DNA of 51,626 nt, from NCBI GenBank assembly GCA_023664865.1, contig JAMPEU010000004.1, positions 1-51,626 on the forward strand. Direction: 5' to 3'. Every line of letters begins with the position of its first letter. The first letter of the stretch is position 1. The notes under the pieces were generated by a model. That model searched no databases, was not told the DNA's origin, and was given only the letters and a program-made list of their open reading frames with translations. The position numbers and the translations under genes are program-made. This document shows positions 16,304-25,875 of the stretch, piece by piece. The stretch is from Butyrivibrio sp. (lineage in GTDB: Bacteria; Bacillota; Clostridia; Lachnospirales; Lachnospiraceae).

Positions 16304-17659
16304 TCATAATACTATCTCCTTACCCAGCACAAACGTTTCATATGCCCTAATAGCTTTATCCCGCATAACAAAGTCACAAATGCCGCGGTTGATTAAGCGG
16401 ATTGCATAAAACATGGCTTCCATAATTGATATTCTATAATCATCCATGAACATTTCATAGGAATAGTCCTTTACGTTCTGGCAAAGGCACTCATAATAGT
16501 AATCAAGAAGCGGTTTCGCATGCTTTTTATCAGGCTCGATATGAAGCGCTACAAACATTGCCAAATCTTCCGTGCATAACCCGACTCTGACAGCTTCCAT
16601 ATCAATTATTTTAACAGATGAAGCGGGCGGTTTCGATACAAAAATATTTCCCGGATGCAAATCCCCATGTATCATTGTAATATTTTTGCCTGCATTAAAT
16701 CTTTCATCTATCAGCGGGACATATCTTTGACGCAAGAGGCTGATAGCAGCTTGAAAATAATCGAGTTTATCCGCATCAATTACATTACTCCAGCCGTTCC
16801 ACACCTTAGGAATTTTGCCTGTCGCTTCTTTGTTCCGATATACAAGAAAATCCCGCTCCATTCCGTCTATATGAGCAAGTAAATTTTCTTTTGTCTCATG
16901 CCGCCAGTCAAGCCCTGTTTCCTTAAAAGTTTCTTTATTTTCCCAAAAAGCAGCATGTATTTTTGCTATCTCCTTCAATATAGTGCGGTAGTTATTTCTA
17001 AATATTTCTCCATTTTCACCATCTTCATCAAACTGAAATCCCTGAATACTATCGGTTACTTCGTCCATAAGCAGAATCTTTTTATCAAAATCAATGCAAT
17101 ATACCTGCGGAATTGATTTTACATGGCGGCTGAATAACTCATATCCTAACAACTCCATAATATCATCATGGTATACTTTTTCCACTAATCTAAGTTCTTT
17201 TTGCGCTGTCGTTACAGTGATATATATACTTATATATCTGATGCGTGGTTCCGGTTTTCCCCGCATTATCTGATAGTTGCCAAGATTGGGGTGGACATGG
17301 CATACAGCCTCAATGATTTCGGCATCGCTTAAGCCCACGATTTCTTCCGGCATTGCGCCGCCTAATTGCTCAATGATATAGTCCGCAATATGCCTCGCCT
17401 GCATATCCAGTTTATTTGGTTTTTTCTCTTCAATATCCGCTTCAAACAGATAGGCAGGCATAATGATTTCATCAATAGAACACTGAAAAATCTGTGCAAG
17501 AACAGGCAGCAGAGATGTATCCGGCGTTGTATGACCGTTTTCCCATTTACTGATTGCCTGCGGCGATATGCACAGTAATTCCGCTAATTTTTCCTGTGAC
17601 ATTCCGTTTTGTTTTCTCAAAAGGGCAATTCTTTTTCCAAGCTGTTTTGTATCAAGCAT
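16304..17659 (-). CDS. XRE-type HTH fused to an aminoglycoside-phosphotransferase-like kinase
   Basis: 451 residues. The N-terminal Cro/CI-type HTH (residues about 5-60) includes MSQEKLAELLCISPQAISKWE. A linker is followed by an APH-type kinase fold (about 140-430) with the catalytic loop HGDLHPGNIF and the metal-binding IIDMEAV, both intact. Such enzymes phosphorylate drugs, choline, sugars or protein side chains; the substrate is not readable here. The ATG at 17659 is chosen for its AAAGGAG eight bases upstream. The fusion suggests a kinase that also controls its own promoter, where a perfect inverted repeat is present. It is the first gene of a probable three-gene operon with the 378-residue protein and GNAT-MazG. 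Confidence 0.88.
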   Translation of the reverse strand: MLDTKQLGKRIALLRKQNGMSQEKLAELLCISPQAISKWENGHTTPDTSLLPVLAQIFQCSIDEIIMPAYLFEADIEEKKPNKLDMQARHIADYIIEQLGGAMPEEIVGLSDAEIIEAVCHVHPNLGNYQIMRGKPEPRIRYISIYITVTTAQKELRLVEKVYHDDIMELLGYELFSRHVKSIPQVYCIDFDKKILLMDEVTDSIQGFQFDEDGENGEIFRNNYRTILKEIAKIHAAFWENKETFKETGLDWRHETKENLLAHIDGMERDFLVYRNKEATGKIPKVWNGWSNVIDADKLDYFQAAISLLRQRYVPLIDERFNAGKNITMIHGDLHPGNIFVSKPPASSVKIIDMEAVRVGLCTEDLAMFVALHIEPDKKHAKPLLDYYYECLCQNVKDYSYEMFMDDYRISIMEAMFYAIRLINRGICDFVMRDKAIRAYETFVLGKEIVL

Positions 17660-17745
17660 ATGCGTCTCTCCTTTATTAGTAAGTATTCTATCTACTATTA
17701 TAAACGCACGCAGCTTAAAAAACATATCAAAAACAGCAAAATATA

Positions 17746-17765
17746 TTAACTTACGGTTAAGTTAA
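17746..17765 (-). promoter_or_regulatory. Candidate operator of the XRE-APH operon
   Basis: TTAACTTA and its exact inverse TAAGTTAA are 4 bases apart, about 90 bp upstream of the XRE-APH start. On the minus strand a TATATT follows directly. Such a short dyad next to a promoter suits a Cro/CI-type repressor, here the HTH of the adjacent gene. Confidence 0.45.
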
Positions 17766-18262
17766 ATCGCACCGCATATCATTATCGCCATCGTACCAGA
17801 GCAGCGGAATGCTTTCAGAAAAGCGCCCTCGCATAAAGCCAAATAGCTAACAGCTCCTTTAGTTGGCATCCATGATTAAGTCCCAATACATAAACACATT
17901 GTTTGCCATCATAATATCCATTATCATATTGTCAGGAAAATAGTCAGGGTTCGTTTTATAAGCTTATCGCATCATTAGGTTTGTAGACGAGTTTTTAAGG
18001 CTAGTTTCATAGTTTAACAGCCGGACAGGACACATGCTGTGGCAACTTTAATGTCTCCACCAGAAGAACCTTATAAGTAGCATTTTTAGTCGTAAAACAG
18101 ACTGGGAGCGCGAAAGCTCACTAATCAGACATTCATAAGATTAATCTGTCAGCTTAAAGCGTACTATGCGCAGTGTTATGACGTAATACTTGTTTTCATA
18201 CAGGTCTATATAATCTATTCACGGCATTCATTGTTTTTGATACAAAAACTATAATCATTTTG
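17766..18262. other. About 500 bp without a supported gene
   Basis: No long frame, RNA gene or clear repeat was seen. A minus-strand stretch near 17870-17940 reads DNMIMDIMMANNVFMYWDL before a stop and looks like debris of a lost gene, which I cannot name. The rest is ordinary-looking DNA downstream of the large toxin-like gene. Confidence 0.4.
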
Positions 18263-21200
18263 TCATTTATTAAATGTTCCTGTAATAACAACATCTCCTG
18301 GTATTGCAACATCATCGAATGTTATATAATTATCATCTACAAATAGAAGATTTTTTATCGCAAACAATGAAATTTCATCAAAATCTATATTTAAGTTTTC
18401 TTTTACTTTGCTGGGAATCTGTTGACGTAGCTGTTGATTAAACTCAGCCTGGATATCGTCACCGCAGCCGCACGGTCCGCCGCCTGAAAGATGCCCTGTT
18501 ATTTGACAATCCTTATTCTCCATTGTCATTGAAATCTTCTGATTTCTTTCACTTCCACTGATAGTTAAAGGAATATCAGCTTTAATCTCCAAGTTGTAAT
18601 CTGAATTTAATGTATTCCGCACTTCTGATGTTTTTGTTGCAAATGGAACTATTATAGTTTCACATTTTTCTACAAAACTCTGGGTATTGGCTTTTGAAAA
18701 ACTAACTTTAACCTTTCTATTATCCGGTTCCAGCTTCATACCGATTATATCCAAAGTTACACAACCGCCATTAACATAATATGTATATTGATATGTAACA
18801 ACCGTATTTCCCGCTGAAGTGTTTTCAGTTCTGTTCAATTTACTTAAATCAACAGCTGCTGTCAATGATCCGTGACTGATTTCTCCGGACCAACTTTTTA
18901 AATTATTCCTCGGATTTAGCCCTTCCATACTCCATCCGCTTTTCTTAAAGCTCTGAGGCATAATATTTTTAAAGAAGCGTTCACTGCTGATAAAGAGACT
19001 GCACTCACTCCCCATTGGAATCGGTTCGCTGACATAATTTAAATTTGCAAGGCTGTAATTTAAGTTTTTCCGGCAGTTAGTCATTATAAAAAGCTGCAAA
19101 ATCTGAGTTCCTTGTGCAGTAATCAATGTTTTAAATAAGAATTCGCTTGGCTTTAAATCATCTAAAACCGACATCCGGTTCATATTTAATGAATTAATAA
19201 TAAAATTAACAGGTTTTTTTGCAAAATATTCCTCAAGGGCTTTAGAAAACTCAGCATTATTGTTATTTATAACTTTCATATTTTTTGCCACAAATGATCC
19301 TTTTGCAAAATCAATAATAACGCTTAATATATTTTCCGATTCAGAGTCGTTTACCATTCCTGCTGCCTTTCCAAGCGGTAAATAAGCTAAAATATATGCC
19401 CCCTCATCCACATTTACAGGATCATCCCAACTTTTCCCTGTACTCGTTTTTACGCCATTTTGTACAGTACCACTCAATATAGGTATTTCCACTTTTACAT
19501 TAATCGGATCATCTGTTAAAAAAGAAAGTTTGGGATATCCGTATTTTAATTTAAATTTTTGCATTCCGGTTACCGTGGACGTAATTTCATATTTCGCCTC
19601 AAAATCAATATTGCCACCATATGAAGTATTTTGTTTCAACTTTTCATATTGTTTATCCAAAACATCCTGTATTTTCTGCAGTGACATGTTAAACACAACA
19701 TCCCAGCCATTCAATACCGTATTTCCAGCCATCTGTCCAATCAACGTATCCACAGCCGGTAATTCATTAACACTTCTAAGCATCATTACCTTGTTCACAA
19801 TTCTTACATCAAGAACAAATGTCAATGTTATATCAGCCATGATATCTGCGAATTTTAGTCCTGAGTTCCGTTTTTCAGGCAGACTAATCTCCCATTCGGA
19901 AAAAGGCGTAACCGCACTTACATTTTCAGACCAGCTTTCTCCTTCATCTGTAAAGTTTGGCATTCCTGAATCGGCATTGTATTCATATATACGCTCTCTT
20001 GCATTTGTACGGAACATAATCAGATTATTATCAATGTCCCTGTTGCTAAAAGTATTTCCAGGATAATTCAGCCTGACAAAATATTTATTGTTATCGGCTT
20101 CAGCAACACCATCAATCTTTGCAATAACAGATCTTATCCTGACATCGACGTACTCTGAAAATTTAAAATTATCCGGCATAATAGACAGAACATAAGAGTT
20201 ACCGTTTGTAAGCTGCGAAACCGGCACTTTAACCTTAACGTCAATTCCTCTTGTCCTTGAAACCTGTAGTGCCGCAAGTTTTGTTTCCGCTTCTGTCGTA
20301 TTATAGCTTTGCATGGCAATTGCACCCTTAAAGGACATCAGATCAAAAGATGTTATATGCGTAGCCGGCTGGAGATTTTTATACTGCAGCGACTGATCAT
20401 AAAGCAAAAATGCTTTGGACAGCATAGCAAACATCTGTGAACGAAGAAATATAAGGTCTCCTGTAAGCCCTGCCAGATCTACAGAAACATGGTCAAGCGA
20501 TTGTAGGTTTTCCAGCTCCAGATCATGTGAAAGAGCATCTAAACGCTCCTGCTGTTTCACATTGTAAACTTCCATTCTCTGCTGGTTATATATGTCTCTT
20601 GATAACTGGACAGCCGAACTCTTGGCGGACATATAATTTTTCCCTTTTAACATAAGCAGGGAAAACTCTTTTAATAAAGCCCTTTTTTCTGTTATGTCCG
20701 GTCCCATATTTAAAATATAATTTAACTGAATACTACATTCATCCCATGATGATGAGTGTGTTACATCAAAATCACAATCATCCAAATCGTTTAAAGCTGT
20801 CTCTGCTTTTTTCAAAGCAGAAACCGATGGTTCTGTAACCGTATATAACTTATGTATATTATTTAAAATATTTAACAGCTTTTGAATTCTTTGAACTACC
20901 AGACCCAAATCCTTTACTGCTGAAATAGTGCTGGCCGGAACAAATATAGATGTTACAGTACTAAATAATGTTGTCGCCACATCAAGTCCAAACTTTATCT
21001 CTGCTTTCGTTTTCCAGACATCAACAGTTTCTTTATATGCAATAACTGCATTTTCCATTTGTGCTTTCTGCTTATTTAATTCAAGTTCAAGTAAATCTGT
21101 CTTTTTATTTAACTGCTTCATCTCAGAATTCTTAACCGAGATAACCGCCTCGTAATATTGTGCTAAATCCTTCTGCTGCTTTGCATTCGCCTGAATAAAT

Positions 21201-23182
21201 TCAGAAAGCAGCTTTCCTGACTCAATTATATTTTCATTTAACGCCTTTCCTACATCAACAATCAGCTCTTGTGTTTTACGCTGCTCGATTTTCTGCTGAT
21301 AACAATCTATCTGATGTTGTATCTCATCAATATAGTTAATGATATTTTCACAATGTCTGCTGTATTTTTCCGGCGGAAGAATCGGTACATATGCAATATG
21401 ATTAGCGTTTTGGCTCATTCTTATATCATCAAGGGCTAAAATGCGAATGTCCATAAGTTCCATGTCATCACAGCCATTAGGTATCATTTCACTAAGCCAG
21501 AGCATCGCTTCCCTTGCAAACCTGTATGCTGAACCTATGCTGTTCTCATATGTTCTGCTGCTCAAAACAGAATTTGCGAATGTGTAAGAATAAATAATAG
21601 AATTCCTTAAACGCTGCAAATCAACTGTCTCATATTTTTGCCTTATGTCACTGTTAGCAGCAACCATCTGCCTTACTGAATCTTTTTTATTCTCTGTAAC
21701 ATAGCAGATTCCATCAACAACCGTAATATGCTGATTTCTGTTTTTCGATACTATTTGCAAACCTCCATAAAAGTCTTTACAGGAAATCACGCAGTTTTCA
21801 TATGCTTTCTGTTCCAGCTCGACAACAGTGACAAAATCATCGCTCTCAAAATCCGCATTTTGAAAAACAAGCATAACTTCTTCTCCCGGAAAAATATGTC
21901 TTGGCGAAGAAGCTGACATCAAATTCGACACAAGTGTAAAAGACTCGGTATTTTGAGAAGCTACAAACTGTAATTCATCAAAATTAAGTGTAGGCTTATA
22001 TGCATTTATTTTTCGTGTTGCAAAATTTGACACAAACCCCTGTATATCGTTGCAAAAGGGTAGTGTTGCTTTATCATAAGGAAAATACTTAGAAAAATAG
22101 GGTTTAACCGCTGTACCGAATTTCTGAATCATAGCTCCCTTCATAACTCTTTTAAGCGCAAGTCTACGGCCATATTCCGCAAATATTGAAAGGGGCGTCA
22201 ATGTATAATATAGGGGAAGATTTTTTGAATAATTACTGTTTAATTCAAATCTATTTATTGGTGAATTCCAAAGAAACGGTGTAAAAATACTATCCCTCTC
22301 ACTCCATTGTTTATCCAGCCATTTACCGGCCTCTAAATCTTGTGTCAATTGCGAATCCCCGCTATAACACAATATATTTCCATATTCCTTTACATACCCA
22401 TATGCACCTGTATTGGCATCTGTAATATAAGGCATGAAATTTAGTGATCTTTCATTAGTAAAATCATTCTTCCTATAAATACTCTTTATTCTTTCATAAT
22501 TTTCCTGCTCATATGCGAAAACCTGAAAAATTGCATCACCGCATATTGCCTGAGATACAAAATGAGTTCCGTATTTTTTATAAAAATTCAAACATATTTG
22601 AGCTTTTTCCACAGTAAAAAGCGACGGATTAAATCCATTTTCTTTATCCGTTGATTTTCGTATTTTTATTAAATCTGACCGAAAACTTTCACAAATCCCT
22701 AATTCTTCATTTGTGTGTTTTGGATTAGGATGCAGTATTATGTCCCCTTTGCATACAGGATGCTTGGATTCGCCTGATATACGTTCAGTCCGAACCAGCA
22801 CATAGCCATATTCTTTGCATAATTTCACTCCAAGTGTCTCTGATAATTTCTTTACGGAATCTTCCCTGTCAACATCACCAATCAGCAATGCCCCCATATT
22901 TACCTTTATCTCTTCTGTCCCATCGCTTGGTGTACTGAATCTGAAAGGAAAGATTTTCCCTAATAATGATTCTATATCATCATGAATAGTTATCATTGGA
23001 TAACTCCATTCATAACCTTTTTCCTCTGCATAAGGAATATCAATCTCAATCTCCTTTAACGGCTTATCCGAATTTGAAAATAAGCCATTGCTTCCCATTT
23101 TGCCCGGCTGCCAGTTTGGATCAAATCCCAATATTAGGTTTGTACTTGTTCCAAGCATTACGTTTTCTTTTTGCTTCATCAT
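18263..23182 (-). CDS. Giant MACPF protein with helical, TcA-like and OrfX/P47-like regions
   Basis: Predicted pore-forming toxin or related effector, 1639 residues from the ATG at 23182 (TGGAG six bases upstream). The N-terminal third is a membrane-attack-complex/perforin domain: the signature YGTHF is near residue 206, and the domain end reads LPLYYTLTPLS near 330. Residues about 600-920 are helical and partly coiled-coil, with a hydrophobic hairpin near 730-755 (LFSTVTSIFVPASTISAV) as in alpha-helical pore formers. Residues about 980-1135 resemble the C-terminal region of TcA insecticidal subunits (IRSVIAKIDG, FSEWEISLP). From about 1158 (NGWDVVF) to the end (LFAIKNLLF, PGDVVITGTF) it resembles OrfX/P47 TULIP-type proteins. 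There is no signal peptide, so release may need lysis or a dedicated route. Only the MACPF call is firm. Confidence 0.85.
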   Translation of the reverse strand: MMKQKENVMLGTSTNLILGFDPNWQPGKMGSNGLFSNSDKPLKEIEIDIPYAEEKGYEWSYPMITIHDDIESLLGKIFPFRFSTPSDGTEEIKVNMGALLIGDVDREDSVKKLSETLGVKLCKEYGYVLVRTERISGESKHPVCKGDIILHPNPKHTNEELGICESFRSDLIKIRKSTDKENGFNPSLFTVEKAQICLNFYKKYGTHFVSQAICGDAIFQVFAYEQENYERIKSIYRKNDFTNERSLNFMPYITDANTGAYGYVKEYGNILCYSGDSQLTQDLEAGKWLDKQWSERDSIFTPFLWNSPINRFELNSNYSKNLPLYYTLTPLSIFAEYGRRLALKRVMKGAMIQKFGTAVKPYFSKYFPYDKATLPFCNDIQGFVSNFATRKINAYKPTLNFDELQFVASQNTESFTLVSNLMSASSPRHIFPGEEVMLVFQNADFESDDFVTVVELEQKAYENCVISCKDFYGGLQIVSKNRNQHITVVDGICYVTENKKDSVRQMVAANSDIRQKYETVDLQRLRNSIIYSYTFANSVLSSRTYENSIGSAYRFAREAMLWLSEMIPNGCDDMELMDIRILALDDIRMSQNANHIAYVPILPPEKYSRHCENIINYIDEIQHQIDCYQQKIEQRKTQELIVDVGKALNENIIESGKLLSEFIQANAKQQKDLAQYYEAVISVKNSEMKQLNKKTDLLELELNKQKAQMENAVIAYKETVDVWKTKAEIKFGLDVATTLFSTVTSIFVPASTISAVKDLGLVVQRIQKLLNILNNIHKLYTVTEPSVSALKKAETALNDLDDCDFDVTHSSSWDECSIQLNYILNMGPDITEKRALLKEFSLLMLKGKNYMSAKSSAVQLSRDIYNQQRMEVYNVKQQERLDALSHDLELENLQSLDHVSVDLAGLTGDLIFLRSQMFAMLSKAFLLYDQSLQYKNLQPATHITSFDLMSFKGAIAMQSYNTTEAETKLAALQVSRTRGIDVKVKVPVSQLTNGNSYVLSIMPDNFKFSEYVDVRIRSVIAKIDGVAEADNNKYFVRLNYPGNTFSNRDIDNNLIMFRTNARERIYEYNADSGMPNFTDEGESWSENVSAVTPFSEWEISLPEKRNSGLKFADIMADITLTFVLDVRIVNKVMMLRSVNELPAVDTLIGQMAGNTVLNGWDVVFNMSLQKIQDVLDKQYEKLKQNTSYGGNIDFEAKYEITSTVTGMQKFKLKYGYPKLSFLTDDPINVKVEIPILSGTVQNGVKTSTGKSWDDPVNVDEGAYILAYLPLGKAAGMVNDSESENILSVIIDFAKGSFVAKNMKVINNNNAEFSKALEEYFAKKPVNFIINSLNMNRMSVLDDLKPSEFLFKTLITAQGTQILQLFIMTNCRKNLNYSLANLNYVSEPIPMGSECSLFISSERFFKNIMPQSFKKSGWSMEGLNPRNNLKSWSGEISHGSLTAAVDLSKLNRTENTSAGNTVVTYQYTYYVNGGCVTLDIIGMKLEPDNRKVKVSFSKANTQSFVEKCETIIVPFATKTSEVRNTLNSDYNLEIKADIPLTISGSERNQKISMTMENKDCQITGHLSGGGPCGCGDDIQAEFNQQLRQQIPSKVKENLNIDFDEISLFAIKNLLFVDDNYITFDDVAIPGDVVITGTFNK

Positions 23183-23221
23183 TATACGCTCCATTCTGAC
23201 GCTCTGTTTCTTCAAATTTTA

Positions 23222-23448
23222 CTACCGGCTTTCCACTTGCAAAATTGTGATCGGGGAGAGGAACAAAGACATTGCAATACGATTTCTCTCTACTGCCATG
23301 CTCTTTTCAACGCATGCATCAATTCTGCATAAGTAATTTCTGAAATACACAGTCCTTTCGGATCATGTGAAAGAAATTCTCTAATCACAGTATCCGGTTT
23401 ATGCTTAATAGCATAAATGCAGATGTTTGTATCTAACATATACTTCAT
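23222..23448 (-). pseudogene. vapC: Broken VapC-type PIN toxin gene
   Basis: Starts with the PIN signature MKYMLDTNICIYAIKHKP and continues SEITYAELMHA, after which one base is missing. The frame then resumes as MAVERNRIAMSLFLSPITIL and ends early at a stop. VapC RNases have about 130 residues; roughly half is lost, including C-terminal acidic residues, so it is inactive. It overlaps the antitoxin remnant by ATGA, the usual operon junction. Confidence 0.75.
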
Positions 23449-23546
23449 AGAGCCTCACGCTCCTGCTCCATAGACTTCTCACGCCCATCATTAAACCGAT
23501 ACTCTTTTGACAGTCTAACTGCTTGGCTTCTGCCATTTTCAAATTG
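23445..23546 (-). pseudogene. vapB: Fragment of a VapB/MazE-like antitoxin gene
   Basis: The frame reads QFENGRSQAVRLSKEYRFND and ends MEQEREAL, the DNA-binding and middle part of a VapB-type antitoxin. The first residues are missing: a stop precedes the fragment directly, and upstream sequence belongs to something else. It pairs with the broken toxin gene next to it. From 23547 to 23643 I see only short unrelated frames. Confidence 0.7.
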
Positions 23547-23643
23547 TCAATGCCATCAAAGTCTGCATTTATTTTTTCACAGTAATAATGTGTCAAAATA
23601 ACGCTCAGATTATCTGCAGCCCATAAGAGTACTGCTTCAGTTC

Positions 23644-23791
23644 TAAAGCATTTATACTTTATTAAATTATAACATGGAATAATTTGACAATTTATGTCAT
23701 TTTTGCTATTTTTCGGTTATTTTTACCCATTTCCCCCTAAAATAAAAATGCCATAGCTCCGAAACCTATTTCCCGACTTCGTTCTATGGCA
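23644..23791 (-). repeat. 148-bp direct repeat, identical to 35708-35855
   Basis: All 148 bases are identical to the terminator region downstream of the intact NlpC/P60 gene. Here it precedes the decayed NlpC/P60 copy in the same orientation. Identity in non-coding DNA shows the duplication is recent or kept alike by conversion. The right arm of the terminator hairpin is cut at the first deletion junction. Confidence 0.95.
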
Positions 23792-24455
23792 GCATGTACA
23801 ATCTGCCCGTTGCCGATATAAATAGCGACATGCCCGCCATAATAAATAATATCTCCCGGTTCCGCCTGCCACATAAGGATTTCCTACAAATTGGCACGCA
23901 TACTTTGCAATCTCCTGTCCCGATGCGCTGCCATAAGAAGCAACCGTAGAAGTTGAAGGCTTTGACGATGATGTTTTTGACGATGCCGCCTTTGCCTTAG
24001 CTTCTTCTTCCGCCTTTCTGCGTGCTTCTTCCTCGGCTTTTTTCCTTGCCTCTTCTTCCAGTTTCTTAATCTGTGCAGTCTCCTGCTTGATTTTGGTCGA
24101 ATAAGCTGCAGCTTCCTGTTTGGCTTTCGCTAATACTACATCATAGTTATCATATTCTTCCTGCTTTTGCGCAAGTAGTTCTTCCGCATAGGTTTGAGCT
24201 TCTTCCATCTCATACTTCGAGATCTCAAGCTCAGACTTTCTTATTAAGCGCATCATTTATATCAGAAGATGTTAAAAGCAGCTGCACATACGATACATCA
24301 CCCTGCTCGTACATGAACTTTATCCTTATCTTCATGGACTCGTACTGTGAATCCTTGGTTTCCACCGCCGCATCATAATCCGCCTGTGCGCCCATATAGC
24401 TGTCAATCTGCTCATTCACTTCTTTAAGCGCTTTTTCATTTGCTTCCTTTGAATT
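23792..24455 (-). pseudogene. Decayed second copy of the coiled-coil NlpC/P60 endopeptidase gene
   Basis: Closely related to the intact gene at 35914-37104 but broken by at least four deletions. Relative to that gene the losses are roughly 35856-35988, 36065-36195, 36567-36672 and 36820-36934. Three of the junctions fall in short repeats still visible in the intact gene (GGCA, GGTTCCGCC and ATCCGCCTGTG). One deletion removes the DCSGF active-site cysteine and others break the frame. The copy also lacks the 5' end and signal peptide; similarity ends near 24455. The coiled-coil and the Ala/Glu/Lys-rich linker are partly open as a 177-residue frame, but no active enzyme can result. Confidence 0.9.
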
Positions 24456-24496
24456 GCGGTCGGCTTATTGTTTGCCTTTAGTGAATATAAATTTAA

Positions 24497-24527
24497 AAAG
24501 CTGTCACAAATCAAAAGTGATAGCTTT
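24497..24527 (-). terminator. Rho-independent terminator of the 270-residue TIR gene
   Basis: On the minus strand AAAGCTATCAC pairs with GTGACAGCTTT (one G-U pair) across a 9-base loop, followed by a T-rich stretch. It lies 74 bp after the stop of the TIR gene. Confidence 0.7.
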
Positions 24528-24600
24528 ATAGAAACTGAAAATACATCTACTCTGTATAAGTTATTAATAACTATATATATTATACAAAACACTTATCTCG

Positions 24601-25413
24601 TTAATCATTAATGATGCCCCGCTCCAAATCTACTTTATTCTGTCGGTAAAGATTATCCAACGCATCAAACGCATCCGTATAAAATCTATCTTCAAAACGC
24701 TCTAATTCATAGTCTGATATTTCTATCAAATGTTTTTTGTCAAAAACATATTCAAAGTTAATATCCTTACTTTCATAAAAGCGCTTTATATCGCGTTCCT
24801 GAAATAAAGACCTGTGTGCTTTTCTTGAACGATTCCTTATAAGTTTTGAAGTCAACAGTTCACCATAAATCCATGGTGATGAGGTGGCTGCTTTATTAGA
24901 AATCAAATCAGACCATTTCAAAGACGACGGCGTATTAATAAACATTAAGCATTCTGTATTATCCATCATCTTCATCAATGCCGTATACAATATCATGTGA
25001 ACATTGCTTGTTGATTTATTTCTTAATGCATAGCTATATGTTTTAATTTCACCATTATCATCTCGCGAAGAAACACATAATTTATTATCAATTGATCTTA
25101 ATAAATCATCCGAGTTACCCCACACGCTGGAATCAATGAATGCTGTAATCTTAAATTTTTCATACAGCCATCCGGCAAATGATGTAACAAAATCTATATC
25201 ATTGTGCGAATGAGACAGAAAAACATGTGCCCTTACTTCTGGAAACCAATCATCTTCTATCTTCATTTCATTCAAGGAGCCATCTGGATTGATATATTTT
25301 TCCAAACTAGTGTTAATAATTTTTATTTGTTGCTTATAGATATCTGAACCTATATCGTGGTACATATTAAATTTGTCCATATCATCAATCCAAACATTAA
25401 AACCTGTAAACAC
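24601..25413 (-). CDS. TIR-domain protein, defence type
   Basis: 270 residues. After an N-terminal segment of about 60 residues comes a TIR-like domain: VFLSHSHND (residues about 63-71), FAGWLYEKF, and ITAFIDSSVW. SSPWIYGELL near residue 180 carries the probable catalytic Glu of TIR NAD+-processing enzymes. The spacing between the first strand and the Glu is longer than in the TIR gene at 8.8 kb, so the two are not close copies. The start called here is GTG with a weak ribosome site; a Met 12 codons later is an alternative. The gene is divergent from a small membrane-protein gene 460 bp away, a pairing I associate with bacterial immune systems. There is no ThsA-like partner, so it is not classical Thoeris. 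Confidence 0.75.
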   Translation of the reverse strand: MFTGFNVWIDDMDKFNMYHDIGSDIYKQQIKIINTSLEKYINPDGSLNEMKIEDDWFPEVRAHVFLSHSHNDIDFVTSFAGWLYEKFKITAFIDSSVWGNSDDLLRSIDNKLCVSSRDDNGEIKTYSYALRNKSTSNVHMILYTALMKMMDNTECLMFINTPSSLKWSDLISNKAATSSPWIYGELLTSKLIRNRSRKAHRSLFQERDIKRFYESKDINFEYVFDKKHLIEISDYELERFEDRFYTDAFDALDNLYRQNKVDLERGIIND

Positions 25414-25875
25414 TCTGCATCACTCTTTTCTTACTCTGTATATACTGTTGCTAATATTTTCTGAATCGCTAATTTATATTACCATATACTTATTAATTTT
25501 ATAATATCATAAAACATGAACCCATTCTAGTCATTTTAATTATTTTGCTTGTTCTTACGCACTTTCTATTTTATTTATCTGTTAGCTATAGCAATTTTCG
25601 GTAGAAATTTTATGACAAATTTTAGTTGCATAATGATAGCCACAAAATTATAATTATATTATGGAACACCAAATTATATATGCAATAAAGAATGATAGTA
25701 TTTTTGGAAAACACGGAGTTTGTATATAAGGTTTTATCAATTATTCTGCACACGATACGCAATCTATTAATAAACTGGAGGAATGGCTGATTCGTATGTC
25801 AGAGTACGCAGATGCAGATTGGAAATCTTTTCTGACAAAATCCACTGAAACTATACGATTAAGAAGGAGATACTT
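25414..25875. other. Divergent intergenic region with a short residual frame
   Basis: AT-rich DNA between the divergent TIR and membrane-protein genes. A plus-strand frame around 25735-25895 encodes about 53 residues (SAHDTQSINKLEEWLIRMSE, then DWKSFLTKSTETI). It runs into the start of the membrane gene without a clear start of its own except a GGAGGA-preceded ATG in another frame. It may be the tail of a lost gene. Promoters for both genes must lie here but none is convincing. Confidence 0.4.

Noticed and set aside
23405-23596. 63-residue minus-strand frame MTHYYC...HLHLCY
   Set aside because: It crosses the vapB fragment and the vapC start in the wrong frame; the correct frames give recognisable VapB and VapC residues.
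24601-25413. Thoeris ThsB
   Set aside because: The TIR call holds, but no ThsA-like gene is adjacent and the partner is a small membrane protein.
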